A stretch of DNA of 64,000 nucleotides, from assembly GCF_000975055.1 (NCBI RefSeq), contig NZ_BBRB01000003.1, positions 236,258-300,257 of the forward strand. The letters run 5' to 3'. The notes beneath the pieces are model-generated. The model searched no databases, was not told the origin of the DNA, and worked only from the letters and a program-made list of their open reading frames with translations. The position numbers and the translations under genes were made by a program. This stretch comes from Demequina sediminicola (GTDB lineage Bacteria > Actinomycetota > Actinomycetes > Actinomycetales > Demequinaceae). Shown here in pieces: positions 43,411-54,145 of this stretch (positions are counted from its first letter, which is position 1; each line of letters opens with the position of its first letter).

Positions 43411-44151
43411 TTACCCCTGAACACGAACGGCGGAGGTCAGCTCGGCCAGCATCAACCAACCGCCGAACAGTGCACACGCAACCGTCACCAGCCAGAACAG
43501 CACAATCCACACCGATGCTGGCACTTTGGTAATCCGCGACAGCGCATCCGCGTCTGAACCCTGGCCACTAGATGCTCGGTGCGATGACCCCAACTCCACC
43601 ACTGCTCGGACAGCACCAAGCAACAGAAGCCAACCCACGCCATAGGCAACTCCGACGCGCCACGGGTCCGGGGCCGACCATGACAACCACGCGAACCCAC
43701 CGATCGCAAAGAGAAGCACAAAGAAGCCGTACACGTTGCGGATCTGCACCAAGACGATCACCAGTATCAGCACCACGACCCACAGCAGGGCGAACGCATA
43801 GCCCGCGTGCAACAACGACGCGGCTCCGAGCCCAAGGAGCGCCGGGGCTGGATAGCCCGCGAACGCCGTCAGTGCCAGAGGACACCGCTTCGTTGACCCT
43901 GCATGGGTGGTCAGACCCGAGGTATCGGAATGCAGTCGGATTCCTCGGACCTGGCGACCAAGCACCGTAGCCACCAGTGCGTGCCCTACCTCGTGGGCGA
44001 TGGTGACAACATGCCGGGCTGCATGCCAGAGCTGCGGCACCAGCAACACGACGACAACGACGGCGAGCGGCCACAGCGCCGCCTCCGGGGTCGCGCTCAC
44101 CTGAGCAGTGACATCACCCCAGAGCGTGTCGAAGACGTCGCCGATACTCAA
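43411..44151 (-). CDS. M50B-like membrane metalloprotease-type protein
   Basis: A 246-residue protein with about six membrane segments. HEVGHALVATVLGRQVRGIRLHSDTSGLTTHAG (about 53-85) carries the HExxH zinc motif of the peptidase M50B-like family. The start is TTG overlapping the ilvE stop (TTGA), unusual but consistent with coupling to the ilv-leu genes. A physiological reason for this coupling is not apparent. Confidence 0.75.
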   Translation of the reverse strand: MSIGDVFDTLWGDVTAQVSATPEAALWPLAVVVVVLLVPQLWHAARHVVTIAHEVGHALVATVLGRQVRGIRLHSDTSGLTTHAGSTKRCPLALTAFAGYPAPALLGLGAASLLHAGYAFALLWVVVLILVIVLVQIRNVYGFFVLLFAIGGFAWLSWSAPDPWRVGVAYGVGWLLLLGAVRAVVELGSSHRASSGQGSDADALSRITKVPASVWIVLFWLVTVACALFGGWLMLAELTSAVRVQG

Positions 44152-45260
44152 CCGACTCGGTGCATCCAGCCGTAGGTGTCCTCAGCGCGACCATACTGAA
44201 CGTCGGTGAGCCGCTTGCGAATCGCCATCGTGACGTCACCAGCCTCTCCCCCGTTAATGGTCAGGTCGAACTCGGGGGATGCCAGACGCCCCACTGGTGT
44301 CACCACAGCCGCGGTGCCACAGGCAAAGACCTCGGCAATATCGCCGGACTCGACCCCAGCACGCACCTCATCGAGAGTGATGTCCTTCTCCACAACCTTA
44401 CGGTTGTCGTCTTCCAGCAGCTGGATCACGCTCGAGCGCGTGATGCCCTCGAGAATCGTCCCCGTCAGGCGGGGAGTCTCAACGGTGCCATCGCGGCGCA
44501 CCACGAAGACATTCATGCCACCGAGCTCTTCAAGGAAGTTACCCTCGCGAGCATCGAGGAACAGCACCTGTTGGCAGCCTGCCTCGAAGGCCTGCTGCTG
44601 GGGAAGCAATGAGGCTGCATAGTTGCCGCCGCACTTGGCGTCACCGGTGCCACCAGGGCCTGCACGGTGATACCCCTGCGCGACCCAGATTGAAACGGGC
44701 TTCACTCCGCCAGCGAAGTAAGGCCCCACCGGAGATGCGATCAATAGGTAGTCGATGACGTGTGCGGGACGCACTCCGAGGAACGCTTCGGAGGCAAACA
44801 TGAAGGGGCGCAGATAGAGACTGGACTCTTCTGTACCGGGCACCCAGGGCTCGTCGATCGCGACGAGTGCCTCAATGGACCCGAGGAAGTCGTCGACGGC
44901 TACCTCAGGCAACGCGAGGCGGCGTGCGGACTTGTTAAAGCGCTCCGCGTTTGCGACTGGACGGAAGGACCACACTGATCCGTCTTCCCAGCGGTACACC
45001 TTGAGGCCTTCAAAGATCTCCTGGGCATAGTGGAGTACTGCGGCAGCGGGATCCAACTGCAGCGGCCCATACGGCTCGACGCGCCGGTCAGCCCACCCCT
45101 CGCCCTGACGCCATTGCATGCGGACCATATGGTCCGTGAACTGGGTCCCGAACTTGAGGTCGGACAGCGCCTGAGCACGTGCATCGGCGCTCAGGGGCTG
45201 GGGGTGGCGGTGAACCTCAAAGCCCTCAGCTCGCGAGGACGGTGCGGTGGCGGCGGTCAC
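44148..45260 (-). CDS. ilvE: Branched-chain amino acid aminotransferase (second paralogue)
   Basis: A 370-residue PLP enzyme with LHYAQEIFEGLKVYRW, SLYLRPFMFASEAFLGV, GDAKCGGNYAASLLPQQQA and EVFACGTAAVVTPVGRLASP. It is clearly related to, but distinct from, the ilvE at 14175-15281 along its whole length. The start is the GTG of VTAATAPSSRAEG, with GGAAGG 6 bases upstream. It follows leuB by 162 bases that contain a large palindrome and a small tandem repeat, so it may be transcribed separately from ilvBNC-leuB. Confidence 0.93.
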   Translation of the reverse strand: MTAATAPSSRAEGFEVHRHPQPLSADARAQALSDLKFGTQFTDHMVRMQWRQGEGWADRRVEPYGPLQLDPAAAVLHYAQEIFEGLKVYRWEDGSVWSFRPVANAERFNKSARRLALPEVAVDDFLGSIEALVAIDEPWVPGTEESSLYLRPFMFASEAFLGVRPAHVIDYLLIASPVGPYFAGGVKPVSIWVAQGYHRAGPGGTGDAKCGGNYAASLLPQQQAFEAGCQQVLFLDAREGNFLEELGGMNVFVVRRDGTVETPRLTGTILEGITRSSVIQLLEDDNRKVVEKDITLDEVRAGVESGDIAEVFACGTAAVVTPVGRLASPEFDLTINGGEAGDVTMAIRKRLTDVQYGRAEDTYGWMHRVG

Positions 45261-45295
45261 GATGAGCCTTCCTAATGACGACGATCTACGCGTCA

Positions 45296-45344
45296 GCGGT
45301 GTGTGAGTGCCCAAGATCGGTCGATTTGGGCACTCACACACCGC
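45296..45344. repeat. Perfect 19-bp palindromic element between leuB and ilvE
   Basis: GCGGTGTGTGAGTGCCCAA (45296-45314) and its exact reverse complement (45326-45344) flank an 11-base loop. It is large enough to fold as a terminator but has no U-run. A degenerate relative is present at 53116-53164, so it is a dispersed element. Confidence 0.75.
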
Positions 45345-45356
45345 CTCAGCGCAACG

Positions 45357-45422
45357 GGTGCGGTGTGAACCGCAGGTGCGGTGTACGCCGCAGGTGCGGA
45401 GCGAACCCCGCAAGGTGCGGTG

Positions 45423-45431
<9 letters not shown>
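45357..45431. repeat. Four tandem 18-20-bp hairpin units next to leuB
   Basis: Units start GGTGCGG at 45357, 45375, 45393 and 45414; each has TGCGG and CCGCA (or a near match) as inverted arms. The last unit overlaps the final codons of leuB, including its stop. Confidence 0.7.
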
Positions 45432-47518
<2,087 letters not shown>

Positions 47519-47581
47519 TCATGGAGGGCCGATGCCTCGGTAGCGCCGGCCCCAAAACGTCAGATGTGCAGTGACATCCAG

Positions 47582-48100
47582 TTATGCGCTGGCGCGATCA
47601 AAGGCGCGCTCGGTAATGGAGCGGGCGCCGCGGCCAATAGCCACGGTTCCCGACTGAACGATTTCGCGGATGTCGTGTGATCCAAGAGCCGCAAGAAGCG
47701 CCTCAAGCTTTTCCGGGGCACCCACTGCTTCGATGACGAGCGAGTCCGAAGCGACGTCAACGACGTGGGCGCGGAACAGTTCGACGATCTGAAGCACGTC
47801 AGCTCGCTGGCGCGCGTCGGCCCGGACCTTGACGAGGATCAGGTCACGCTGCACGGACTTGTCCCGTTCGAGTTCAACGATCTTGAGGACGTGCACCAGC
47901 TTGTTGAGCTGCTTGGTCACCTGTTCCAGGGGAAGCTGGTCAACGTCGACCACCACAGTGATACGCGAGATATCTTCGTGCTCGGTTTGGCCCACGGCAA
48001 GTGAGTGAATGTTGAACGCCCGGCGTGAGAAGAGGCCAGCAACGCGTGCGAGCACGCCGGGCTTGTTCTCCACGAGGACGGAAAGAGTGTGCCTAGTCAT
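47582..48100 (-). CDS. ilvN: Acetolactate synthase small (regulatory) subunit
   Basis: A 172-residue protein with an N-terminal ACT domain, MTRHTLSVLVENKPGVLARVAGLFSRRAFNIHSLAVGQTEHEDISRITVVVD, and a C-terminal ALS_ss_C domain (KVRADARQRADVLQIVELFRAHVVDVASDSLVIEAVGAPEKLEALL). It confers valine feedback control on IlvB. It starts four bases after the ilvB stop. Confidence 0.95.
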   Translation of the reverse strand: MTRHTLSVLVENKPGVLARVAGLFSRRAFNIHSLAVGQTEHEDISRITVVVDVDQLPLEQVTKQLNKLVHVLKIVELERDKSVQRDLILVKVRADARQRADVLQIVELFRAHVVDVASDSLVIEAVGAPEKLEALLAALGSHDIREIVQSGTVAIGRGARSITERAFDRASA

Positions 48101-48104
48101 CGTC

Positions 48105-49934
48105 TTACTCCTCCTCCCCGCGGTCCCACTCGGGGGCAATGCCGCGGGCGTACTGAATCTCATCGTTGGACGTACCAGCTGCGACCATGGGCCACACCAT
48201 CGCGTCTCGTGACACCGTGAAGTCGACCACCACTGGCTGGTCGTTGATCTCCATGGCGCGCTTGATCGTGGCGTCAACATCTGCGTCGGACTCACAGCGC
48301 AGTCCTGCGCAGCCCATGGCTTCCGCTAACTTCACGAAGTCCGGGATGCGCTGGGTGCCGTGGCCGGTGTGCAGGTCCGTGTTGGAGTAGCGCTGGTTGT
48401 AATACAGCGTCTGCCACTGGCGGACCATGCCCAGCGATGAGTTGTTGACGATCGCCACCTTGATGGGGATGTTGTTGATCGCGCAGGTCACCAACTCTTG
48501 GTTGGTCATCTGGAAGCAACCGTCGCCGTCGATTGACCACACGGTGCGGTCTGGCTCTCCGACCTTGGCACCCATGGCCGCTGGCACTGAAAAGCCCATG
48601 GTTCCGAGTCCACCCGAGTTGATCCACGTGTTGGGACGCTCGTACTTGATGAACTGGCTTGCCCACATCTGGTGCTGACCCACACCCGACGTGAAGATGG
48701 TGTCCGGGCCGGAGATCTCACCGAGTCGCTGGATGACGTGCTGAGGGCTGGACAGGCCGTCGTCGGTGGGAACGAAGCCCAGGCCGTACGTGTCGCGCCA
48801 CTGGTCGAGCTGCGCCCACCAGGCTTCGAGGTCTGGCTTGCCGTGCTTGAGGTGCTCTTCTTCGAGAGCGGGCACCAGTGCGTCGAAGACTTCCTTGAGG
48901 TCTCCCACGATCGGCACGTCGACGGCACGGTTCTTGCCGATCTCCGCGGGGTCGATGTCGGCGTGAACGATGGTCGCGTGAGGTGCGAAGGACTCGAGCT
49001 TGCCGGTCACGCGGTCATCGAAGCGTGCTCCAAGGGCGACCACGAGGTCGGCCTTCTGCAGCGACGCCACCGCAGCCACGGTGCCGTGCATGCCGGGCAT
49101 GCCCAGGTGCTGCGGGTGTGAGTCGGGCAGGGCACCGCGCGCCATCAGGGTGGTCGTGACGGCAGCACCGGAGAGGTCGGTCAGCTTGCGCAGCCCAGCC
49201 GATGCTCCGGAACGGATCACGCCGCCGCCCACGTAGAGCACGGGACGACGTGCCGTCGCGAGCAGTCGTGCTGCCTCCTGAACGGTCTTGGAGTGCGGAC
49301 GCGCGCCAGAGTTGAAGCCTGGCAGTTCGATGCGCTCGGGCCACTGGAAGGTCATGGGTGCCTGCTGGGCGGACTTGGTGATGTCCACCAGCACGGGGCC
49401 CGGGCGGCCGTGCGTGGCGATGTAGAACGCCTCCGCGATGGCCTGTGGGATCTCGTTGGGGTCCGTCACCAGCACGTTGTGCTTAGTGATGGGGGCGGTG
49501 ATGCCGACGATGTCCGCTTCCTGGAATGCGTCCGTGCCAATCAAGCTCGCGCCGACCTGGCCGGTGATAGCCACCATCGGGATGGAGTCCATATTGGCGT
49601 CAGCAATGGGCGTCACCAGGTTGGTGGCACCGGGGCCCGAGGTTGCGATGCAGACTCCAGGCTTGCCCGTAGCATGCGCGTAGCCCTGAGCGGCGTGACC
49701 TGCACCCTGTTCGTGACGCACCAGAATGTGGCGGACGCGCTGTGAGTCCATCAGGGGGTCGTAGGTCGGAAGGATTGCTCCGCCGGGAAGGCCAAAGACA
49801 TCCGTAGCGCCTGCGCATTCGAGCGACTTGATGATTGCCTGAGCGCCTGTCATCTCTTGGCCGTTGGCGGCCTGAGCTAGGGCTGAGGGCTGCGGTGCCA
49901 GCGCAGAAGGCTTGGGGGCCTTGACCTGTGCCAT
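48105..49934 (-). CDS. ilvB: Acetolactate synthase large subunit
   Basis: A 609-residue ThDP enzyme. [19 protein letters not shown], the catalytic Glu in [43 protein letters not shown], and ThDP motif [32 protein letters not shown] are visible. The N-terminal 30 residues are Ala/Pro/Gln-rich with two PSALA repeats. I start at MAQVKAP because GGGAGA lies 4 bases upstream; an ATG four codons earlier lacks a ribosome-binding site. First gene of ilvBNC, downstream of a leader peptide and terminator. Confidence 0.95.
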   Translation of the reverse strand: MAQVKAPKPSALAPQPSALAQAANGQEMTGAQAIIKSLECAGATDVFGLPGGAILPTYDPLMDSQRVRHILVRHEQGAGHAAQGYAHATGKPGVCIATSGPGATNLVTPIADANMDSIPMVAITGQVGASLIGTDAFQEADIVGITAPITKHNVLVTDPNEIPQAIAEAFYIATHGRPGPVLVDITKSAQQAPMTFQWPERIELPGFNSGARPHSKTVQEAARLLATARRPVLYVGGGVIRSGASAGLRKLTDLSGAAVTTTLMARGALPDSHPQHLGMPGMHGTVAAVASLQKADLVVALGARFDDRVTGKLESFAPHATIVHADIDPAEIGKNRAVDVPIVGDLKEVFDALVPALEEEHLKHGKPDLEAWWAQLDQWRDTYGLGFVPTDDGLSSPQHVIQRLGEISGPDTIFTSGVGQHQMWASQFIKYERPNTWINSGGLGTMGFSVPAAMGAKVGEPDRTVWSIDGDGCFQMTNQELVTCAINNIPIKVAIVNNSSLGMVRQWQTLYYNQRYSNTDLHTGHGTQRIPDFVKLAEAMGCAGLRCESDADVDATIKRAMEINDQPVVVDFTVSRDAMVWPMVAAGTSNDEIQYARGIAPEWDRGEEE

Positions 49935-49991
49935 CTTCTCTCCCATTGAGTGATTCGGTGGTGAGCCGGTTCTTGGGTCCGCCTCACATGG

Positions 49992-50023
49992 AAAAACCCC
50001 TAGGCCGCTGGTGGCTATCGGGG
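49992..50023 (-). terminator. ilvB attenuator terminator
   Basis: On the plus strand five As (49992-49996) precede CCCC (49997-50000), an imperfect inner stem TAGGCC/GGCTA, and GGGG (50020-50023). On the minus strand it is a hairpin followed by U5, 31 bases after the leader peptide stop and 58 bases before ilvB. Confidence 0.75.
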
Positions 50024-50053
50024 TCTGCGCGCGGACGTTGCCAGTGCTGGGGA

Positions 50054-50095
50054 CTAAGTGTCCGCGCGCTTGATAACGCCAAGAATCGTCTGCAT
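50054..50095 (-). CDS. ilvL: ilvB leader peptide [13 protein letters not shown]
   Basis: A 13-codon frame with Ile-Leu-Gly-Val-Ile in the middle, lying between a strong promoter and the attenuator in front of ilvB. TAGAGT is exactly 7 bases upstream of its ATG, so it is probably translated from a leaderless mRNA. Stalling at these codons when Ile, Leu or Val is scarce would prevent terminator folding. Confidence 0.7.
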   Translation of the reverse strand: MQTILGVIKRADT

Positions 50096-50102
50096 GAAAG
50101 AG

Positions 50103-50132
50103 ACTCTACGCCGGGTTACCTGCAGATGTCAC
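50103..50132 (-). promoter_or_regulatory. ilvB operon promoter
   Basis: GTGACA (50132-50127) as -35, an 18-base spacer and TAGAGT (50108-50103) as -10, all on the minus strand. The expected start site is at or within a base of the leader peptide ATG. Confidence 0.6.
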
Positions 50133-50274
50133 CATCTGGACGCGTAATCTCACTATGTGGTTTACCGTATCAAATAATGAGACAACCCAACTGCTGGTCG
50201 AAGCCTGTCCCCCGCTCCACGAACCCTTGTCGCTTGTGGCTGCTCGCTAGGACCACAGGCTCTTGAGACACAAC

Positions 50275-50332
50275 GACCCCGGCATCGAACCGATGCCGGG
50301 GTCGCCCAGCCAGCCCAAGCATCGGCTGGCTG
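50275..50332 (-). terminator. Two consecutive hairpins downstream of ilvD
   Basis: The hairpin nearer ilvD has CAGCCAGCC (50307-50315) and GGCTGGCTG (50324-50332), a perfect 9-bp stem. The next has GACCCCGGCATCG (50275-50287) and CGATGCCGGGGTC (50291-50303), a perfect 13-bp stem with a 3-base loop. The U-run is weak. They separate the ilvD transcript from the ilvB promoter region. The rest of 50133-50274 holds no gene. Confidence 0.65.
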
Positions 50333-50342
50333 CAATATTTCG

Positions 50343-52040
50343 TTAGGCGAGCACAGCGCCCGTGGACGCGGACTGCACAAGCTTCGAGTACTTGGCGAGC
50401 ACGCCACGCTTGTAGTTGTGCGTCAGCGGTTCCCAACCTTCACGGCGAGCCGCCAGTTCCTCGTCGGAGACGTGCAGGTCAAGCGTCGCGTTCTCGACGT
50501 CAAGCGTGATCTTGTCGCCGTCCTTCACGAACGCGACCGGGCCGCCGTCGACTGCCTCGGGTGCCATGTGGCCCACGCACAGGCCGGTGGTACCACCCGA
50601 GAAGCGGCCATCGGTGACAAGCAGAACGTCCTTGCCCAGACCCGCGCCCTTGATGGCGGCGGTGATGGCGAGCATCTCGCGCATTCCGGGACCGCCCTTG
50701 GGGCCTTCGTAACGGATTACGACCACGTCGCCGGCCTGGATGGTGCCGTCCGCGAGCGCATCGAGTGCGGCGCGCTCACGGTCGAAGACGCGAGCGGTGC
50801 CCTCAAACACGCTGGTGTCGAAGCCTGCGGACTTCACCACGGCACCCTCGGGGGCAAGGGTGCCCTTGAGGATCGTGATGCCGCCGGTCTTGTGAATCGG
50901 GTTGTTGAGCGCACGTACTACGCGGCCGTCGATCTTGGCTGGCTTGAGCTCCTCCATGTTTTCCGCGAGCGTCTTGCCGGTGACCGTCATCACGTCGCCA
51001 TGCATGAGGTCGGCCTCGAGAAGCGTGTTCATGACGGCAGGAACGCCGCCGACGCGGTCAACATCGTTCATCACGAACTGACCGAAGGGCTTGAGGTCAC
51101 CCAGGTGCGGCACCTTCGCGGCGACGCGGGCAAAGTCGTCCAGCGTGAGGTCAACCTCGGCCTCGTTGGCGATCGCGAGCAGGTGCAGTACCGCGTTGGT
51201 GGAACCACCAAAGGCCATCACGACGGCGATGGCGTTCTCGAAGGCTTCCTTGGTCATGATGTCGCGAGCGGTGAGCCCCTGGCGCAGCATCTCCACGACG
51301 GCTTCGCCCGATTTCACGGCGTAGTAGTCGCGGCGGCGGTCAGCAGACGGCGGTGACGCGGATCCAGGAATCGACATACCGAGCGCCTCGCCCACGGAGG
51401 CCATGGTGTTGGCAGTAAACATTCCACCGCAGGCACCTTCACCGGGGCAGATGGCCTTCTCGATCGCGAGACGGTCCTCTTCTGACATCAGACCGCGCTG
51501 GCAGGCACCCACAGCCTCGAAGGCGTCAATGACGGTGACGTCTTTCTCCGTACCGTCGGAGAGCTTGACGTGGCCCGGCATGATCGATCCGGCGTAAAGG
51601 AAGACCGACGCGAGGTCCAGCCGCGCGGCAGCCATCAGCATGCCTGGCAACGACTTGTCGCAGCCGGCCAGCAATACGGAGCCGTCCAGACGCTCGGCGC
51701 TCATCACAGTCTCCACCGAGTCGGCGATGACCTCGCGCGACACCAGCGAGAAGTGCATTCCCTCGTGACCCATCGAGATGCCGTCGGACACCGAGATAGT
51801 GCCGAACTCGAGCGGGTAGCCACCACCGGCGTGTACACCGTTCTTGGAGGCCTTTGCGAGGCGATCCAGAGAGAGGTTGCAGGGAGTGATCTCGTTCCAC
51901 GAGCTGGCGATACCGATCTGCGGCTTGGCAAAGTCGTCATCGCCCATCCCGACTGCGCGAAGCATGCCGCGCGAGGCGGTCGCTTCCAGTCCATCGGTTA
52001 CCTGGCGGGAACGGGGCTTGATGTCGGGAGTCTGCGTCAT
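50343..52040 (-). CDS. ilvD: Dihydroxy-acid dehydratase
   Basis: A 565-residue iron-sulfur dehydratase. Cluster cysteines lie in [25 protein letters not shown] and [16 protein letters not shown], and the C-terminal [19 protein letters not shown] is diagnostic. It begins [35 protein letters not shown] lies 7 bases before the ATG without a ribosome-binding site (leaderless). It has its own promoter, divergent from the TipA-like gene. Confidence 0.95.
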   Translation of the reverse strand: MTQTPDIKPRSRQVTDGLEATASRGMLRAVGMGDDDFAKPQIGIASSWNEITPCNLSLDRLAKASKNGVHAGGGYPLEFGTISVSDGISMGHEGMHFSLVSREVIADSVETVMSAERLDGSVLLAGCDKSLPGMLMAAARLDLASVFLYAGSIMPGHVKLSDGTEKDVTVIDAFEAVGACQRGLMSEEDRLAIEKAICPGEGACGGMFTANTMASVGEALGMSIPGSASPPSADRRRDYYAVKSGEAVVEMLRQGLTARDIMTKEAFENAIAVVMAFGGSTNAVLHLLAIANEAEVDLTLDDFARVAAKVPHLGDLKPFGQFVMNDVDRVGGVPAVMNTLLEADLMHGDVMTVTGKTLAENMEELKPAKIDGRVVRALNNPIHKTGGITILKGTLAPEGAVVKSAGFDTSVFEGTARVFDRERAALDALADGTIQAGDVVVIRYEGPKGGPGMREMLAITAAIKGAGLGKDVLLVTDGRFSGGTTGLCVGHMAPEAVDGGPVAFVKDGDKITLDVENATLDLHVSDEELAARREGWEPLTHNYKRGVLAKYSKLVQSASTGAVLA

Positions 52041-52047
52041 AGACGCG

Positions 52048-52053
52048 AGTCTA
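52048..52053 (-). promoter_or_regulatory. -10 element of leaderless ilvD transcript
   Basis: TAGACT on the minus strand ends 7 bases before the ilvD ATG. No matching -35 is obvious. Confidence 0.45.
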
Positions 52054-52097
52054 GAACGGGCCGATGCCCGCCGTTGCCCGGCGCGCCAAAACGCGCC

Positions 52098-52128
52098 TTG
52101 ACATTGACGTTGCGTCAACTTCTACAGT
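52098..52128 (+). promoter_or_regulatory. MerR-type promoter/operator of the TipA-like gene
   Basis: TTGACA (52098-52103) and TACAGT (52123-52128) are 19 bases apart, the long spacer typical of MerR-activated promoters. The spacer begins with TTGACG-TTG-CGTCAA (52104-52118), a perfect 6-bp inverted repeat. The ATG follows 6 bases after the -10, so the transcript is leaderless or nearly so. Confidence 0.7.
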
Positions 52129-52134
52129 GGAAAC

Positions 52135-52962
52135 ATGAACACACAAGACAGCAACTCCCCGAGCCGACGCGGCGCGCACGCGCCTGACGTCGACGGCGAC
52201 GGCGACGGCGACGGCACTGTGGACATCGCACAGGTGGCCCGCATGAGTGGAGTGACCTCACGCACCCTGCGCCACTACGACAGCATCGGCCTGCTCCACC
52301 CCTTGGAGACCGGACCGGACGGCAGGCGGCACTACGGGCAACACGAAATCTTGCGGCTCCAGCACATCCTCGTACTGCGGGAACTGGACACTCCCCTCGC
52401 GGACATCGCACGCATCATCGACTCGGATGACCCCACCGTGACCGCGGCAACTCTCCGTGACCACCTCTCCGCGCTCACCGCGGAACGCGACCGCTACGCA
52501 CGACTCGCAGCAACCGTCGCACACACCATCGACTCGCTAGAGAAAGGCACCGCTATGACCAACGAAGAAATCCTCGACGGCTTTGACCACAAGCGCTACG
52601 AACCCGAGGCCCGCGAACAATGGGGCAATGATGCTGTCGACCGCTCGAACGCCAAATGGGAAGCCCTGGGCAAGGAAGGCCAACAACAGCACCTTGACGC
52701 TCACCGTGAGGTCGTGGAGGCCCTGGGTGCCGCAATTCGCGTGGGATTCACGCCCGAATCACCGGAAGTGCAGGAGATCGTCTCGAAGCACTACGCCTGG
52801 GTATCCCTGTTCTGGACGCCCACTGCCGAGACCTACCGCGGCCTGACCCAGATGTATGTGGACGACGAGCGCTTCCGCAGCAACTACGACGAGGTCGCAC
52901 CCGGCGCAGCAGCCCTCCTGCGCGATGCCGCCGACATCTATGCGGAGCGCGAGCTCGACTAG
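52135..52962 (+). CDS. TipA-like MerR-family regulator with TipAS domain
   Basis: A 275-residue regulator. MerR HTH VDIAQVARMSGVTSRTLRHYDSIGLLHPLETGPDGRRHYGQHEILRLQHILVLRELDTPLADIARII (about 30-96), a coiled-coil linker (about 105-140) and a C-terminal TipAS domain (EQWGNDAVDRSNAKWEALGKEGQQQHLDAHREV ... HYAWVSLFWTPTAETYRGLTQMYVDDERF). TipAL binds thiopeptide-like drugs and activates its own promoter. The N-terminus has four DG repeats from (GACGGC)4. An internal ATG at 52555, before NEEILDGFDHKRY, could give a TipAS-only product, as in Streptomyces. Confidence 0.9.
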   Translation: MNTQDSNSPSRRGAHAPDVDGDGDGDGTVDIAQVARMSGVTSRTLRHYDSIGLLHPLETGPDGRRHYGQHEILRLQHILVLRELDTPLADIARIIDSDDPTVTAATLRDHLSALTAERDRYARLAATVAHTIDSLEKGTAMTNEEILDGFDHKRYEPEAREQWGNDAVDRSNAKWEALGKEGQQQHLDAHREVVEALGAAIRVGFTPESPEVQEIVSKHYAWVSLFWTPTAETYRGLTQMYVDDERFRSNYDEVAPGAAALLRDAADIYAERELD

Positions 52963-53072
52963 GGAGGCATCCGCCCCTCAACCCAGCGCCCCGACACGCC
53001 CGCCGCAACATCCACGGCGCCACACCCCCCGCGCCCCGATACACCCGCCGCCGCCCAGCGCTGCATTGCGCC

Positions 53073-53297
53073 ACCCGCGCCCCAGCGGTCCCCACCCGCG
53101 CCCCAGCGGTCCCCAGTGGTGCTTAAGTGCCCACCGAAGGCCATTGTGAGCACTCACGCACCACTAGGGCGGAGCAACTCCGCTAAGGCCGAGGTGCACC
53201 GCTGGGGCCGAGCAACTCCGCTGAGGCCAAGGTGCACCGCTGGGGCCGAGCAACTCCGCTGAGGCCAAGGTGCACCGCTGGGGCCGAGCAGCAGAGA
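53073..53297. repeat. Repeat cluster downstream of the TipA-like gene
   Basis: The 460-base gap 52963-53422 holds three repeat types: two copies of a 21-bp CACCCGCGCCCCAGCGGTCC unit (53073-53114); an imperfect 19-bp palindrome (53116-53134 with 53146-53164) related to the 45296 element; and three and a half copies of a 38-bp unit starting at 53167, 53204, 53242 and 53280. Each 38-bp unit includes GAGCAACTC and the palindrome GGTGCACC. No gene is credible here. Confidence 0.75.
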
Positions 53298-53422
53298 TCC
53301 CCAGGCACCCGGGCCAGAAAATTACATGCGCCGGGAATAGTTGAGGCATCACGTATTGTTGTCCGGTGTGCCGCCACCGTAGACGGCGGCCTCCCCTTGC
53401 ACCTCTTCGAAAGGACTCCCCC

Positions 53423-53983
53423 ATGCCTCGCATCGGCATCATCGTGGGCTCAATCGCCCAGAACTCCATCAACCGCACCGTGGCCAACGTGCTCCCCAGC
53501 CTCGTGGCAGACACTGAGGTCGAGTTCGAGTTCATCGACATCAGCGCGCTGCCCCTCTACAACTACGAGCTCGATGGCGCATGGCCCCAGGAGGCCACCG
53601 ACTTCAAGGCAGAGGTCGACGCCGTTGACGGAATCATCATCGTGACCCCCGAGTATTCGCGCTCAATCCCCGGCGCCCTCAAGAACGCTCTGGACTGGGC
53701 TGCGCGCCCCTGGGGTCAGAACTCCTTTACTGGCAAGCCGACCGCCATCATGGGCGCATCGATCTCCGCTGTCGGAACCGCTGCCGCTCAGCAGCACCTG
53801 CGTGCGATCCTCGGCCACTTCAACGCTCCCACCATGGGACAGCCCGAGACTTTCTTCCACTTCTCTGCTGACGCATTTGGTGCGGACGGTTCGCTTCAGG
53901 ACGGTACACAACTTGCTATCCTTGAGAACTTCGTCACCGCTGCCGTCGCTCACATCACTCAGTTCGCCCCTGTGGCGGCCTAA
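53423..53983 (+). CDS. NADPH-dependent FMN reductase
   Basis: A 186-residue flavodoxin-fold protein. IGIIVGSIAQNSINRTVANVL (FMN phosphate site), DISALPLYNYELDG and IIVTPEYSRSIPGALKNALDWAARPWGQNSFTGKPTAIMGAS identify the FMN_red family (ChrR/azoreductase-like). AAAGGA lies 7 bases before the ATG. A chromate/quinone/FMN reductase role is likely. Confidence 0.9.
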   Translation: MPRIGIIVGSIAQNSINRTVANVLPSLVADTEVEFEFIDISALPLYNYELDGAWPQEATDFKAEVDAVDGIIIVTPEYSRSIPGALKNALDWAARPWGQNSFTGKPTAIMGASISAVGTAAAQQHLRAILGHFNAPTMGQPETFFHFSADAFGADGSLQDGTQLAILENFVTAAVAHITQFAPVAA

Positions 53984-54096
53984 GTAGCGAGCAGTTTGAC
54001 CACCTAGTCGTGGGCGACTCTGCGACCCACCCCTCCCCGCAGAGCGAACCGCCCATCCGCGTTCAGCGCCACACACGGCGCTGCGCGCGACCTAGC

Positions 54097-54132
54097 GCAA
54101 TGGCCGTCCGGGAACACCCGGGCGGCCATTGC
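54097..54132 (+). terminator. Long hairpin after the FMN reductase gene
   Basis: GCAATGGCCGTCCGGG (54097-54112) and CCCGGGCGGCCATTGC (54117-54132) pair over 16 bp including one U-G pair, with an AACA loop, then CGTTT. It ends the reductase transcript just before the photolyase gene. Confidence 0.7.
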
Positions 54133-54145
54133 CGTTTACCGACAC

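Noticed and set aside
52191..52214. (GACGGC)4 repeat in the TipA-like gene as a phase-variation tract
   Set aside because: The unit is six bases, so changes in copy number keep the reading frame; it only varies a DG linker.
53164..53541. Minus-strand open frame with a repeated Cys/Ser/Pro/Leu-rich peptide
   Set aside because: It is the translation of the 38-bp tandem repeat and runs into the antisense of the FMN reductase gene; no start signal or family.
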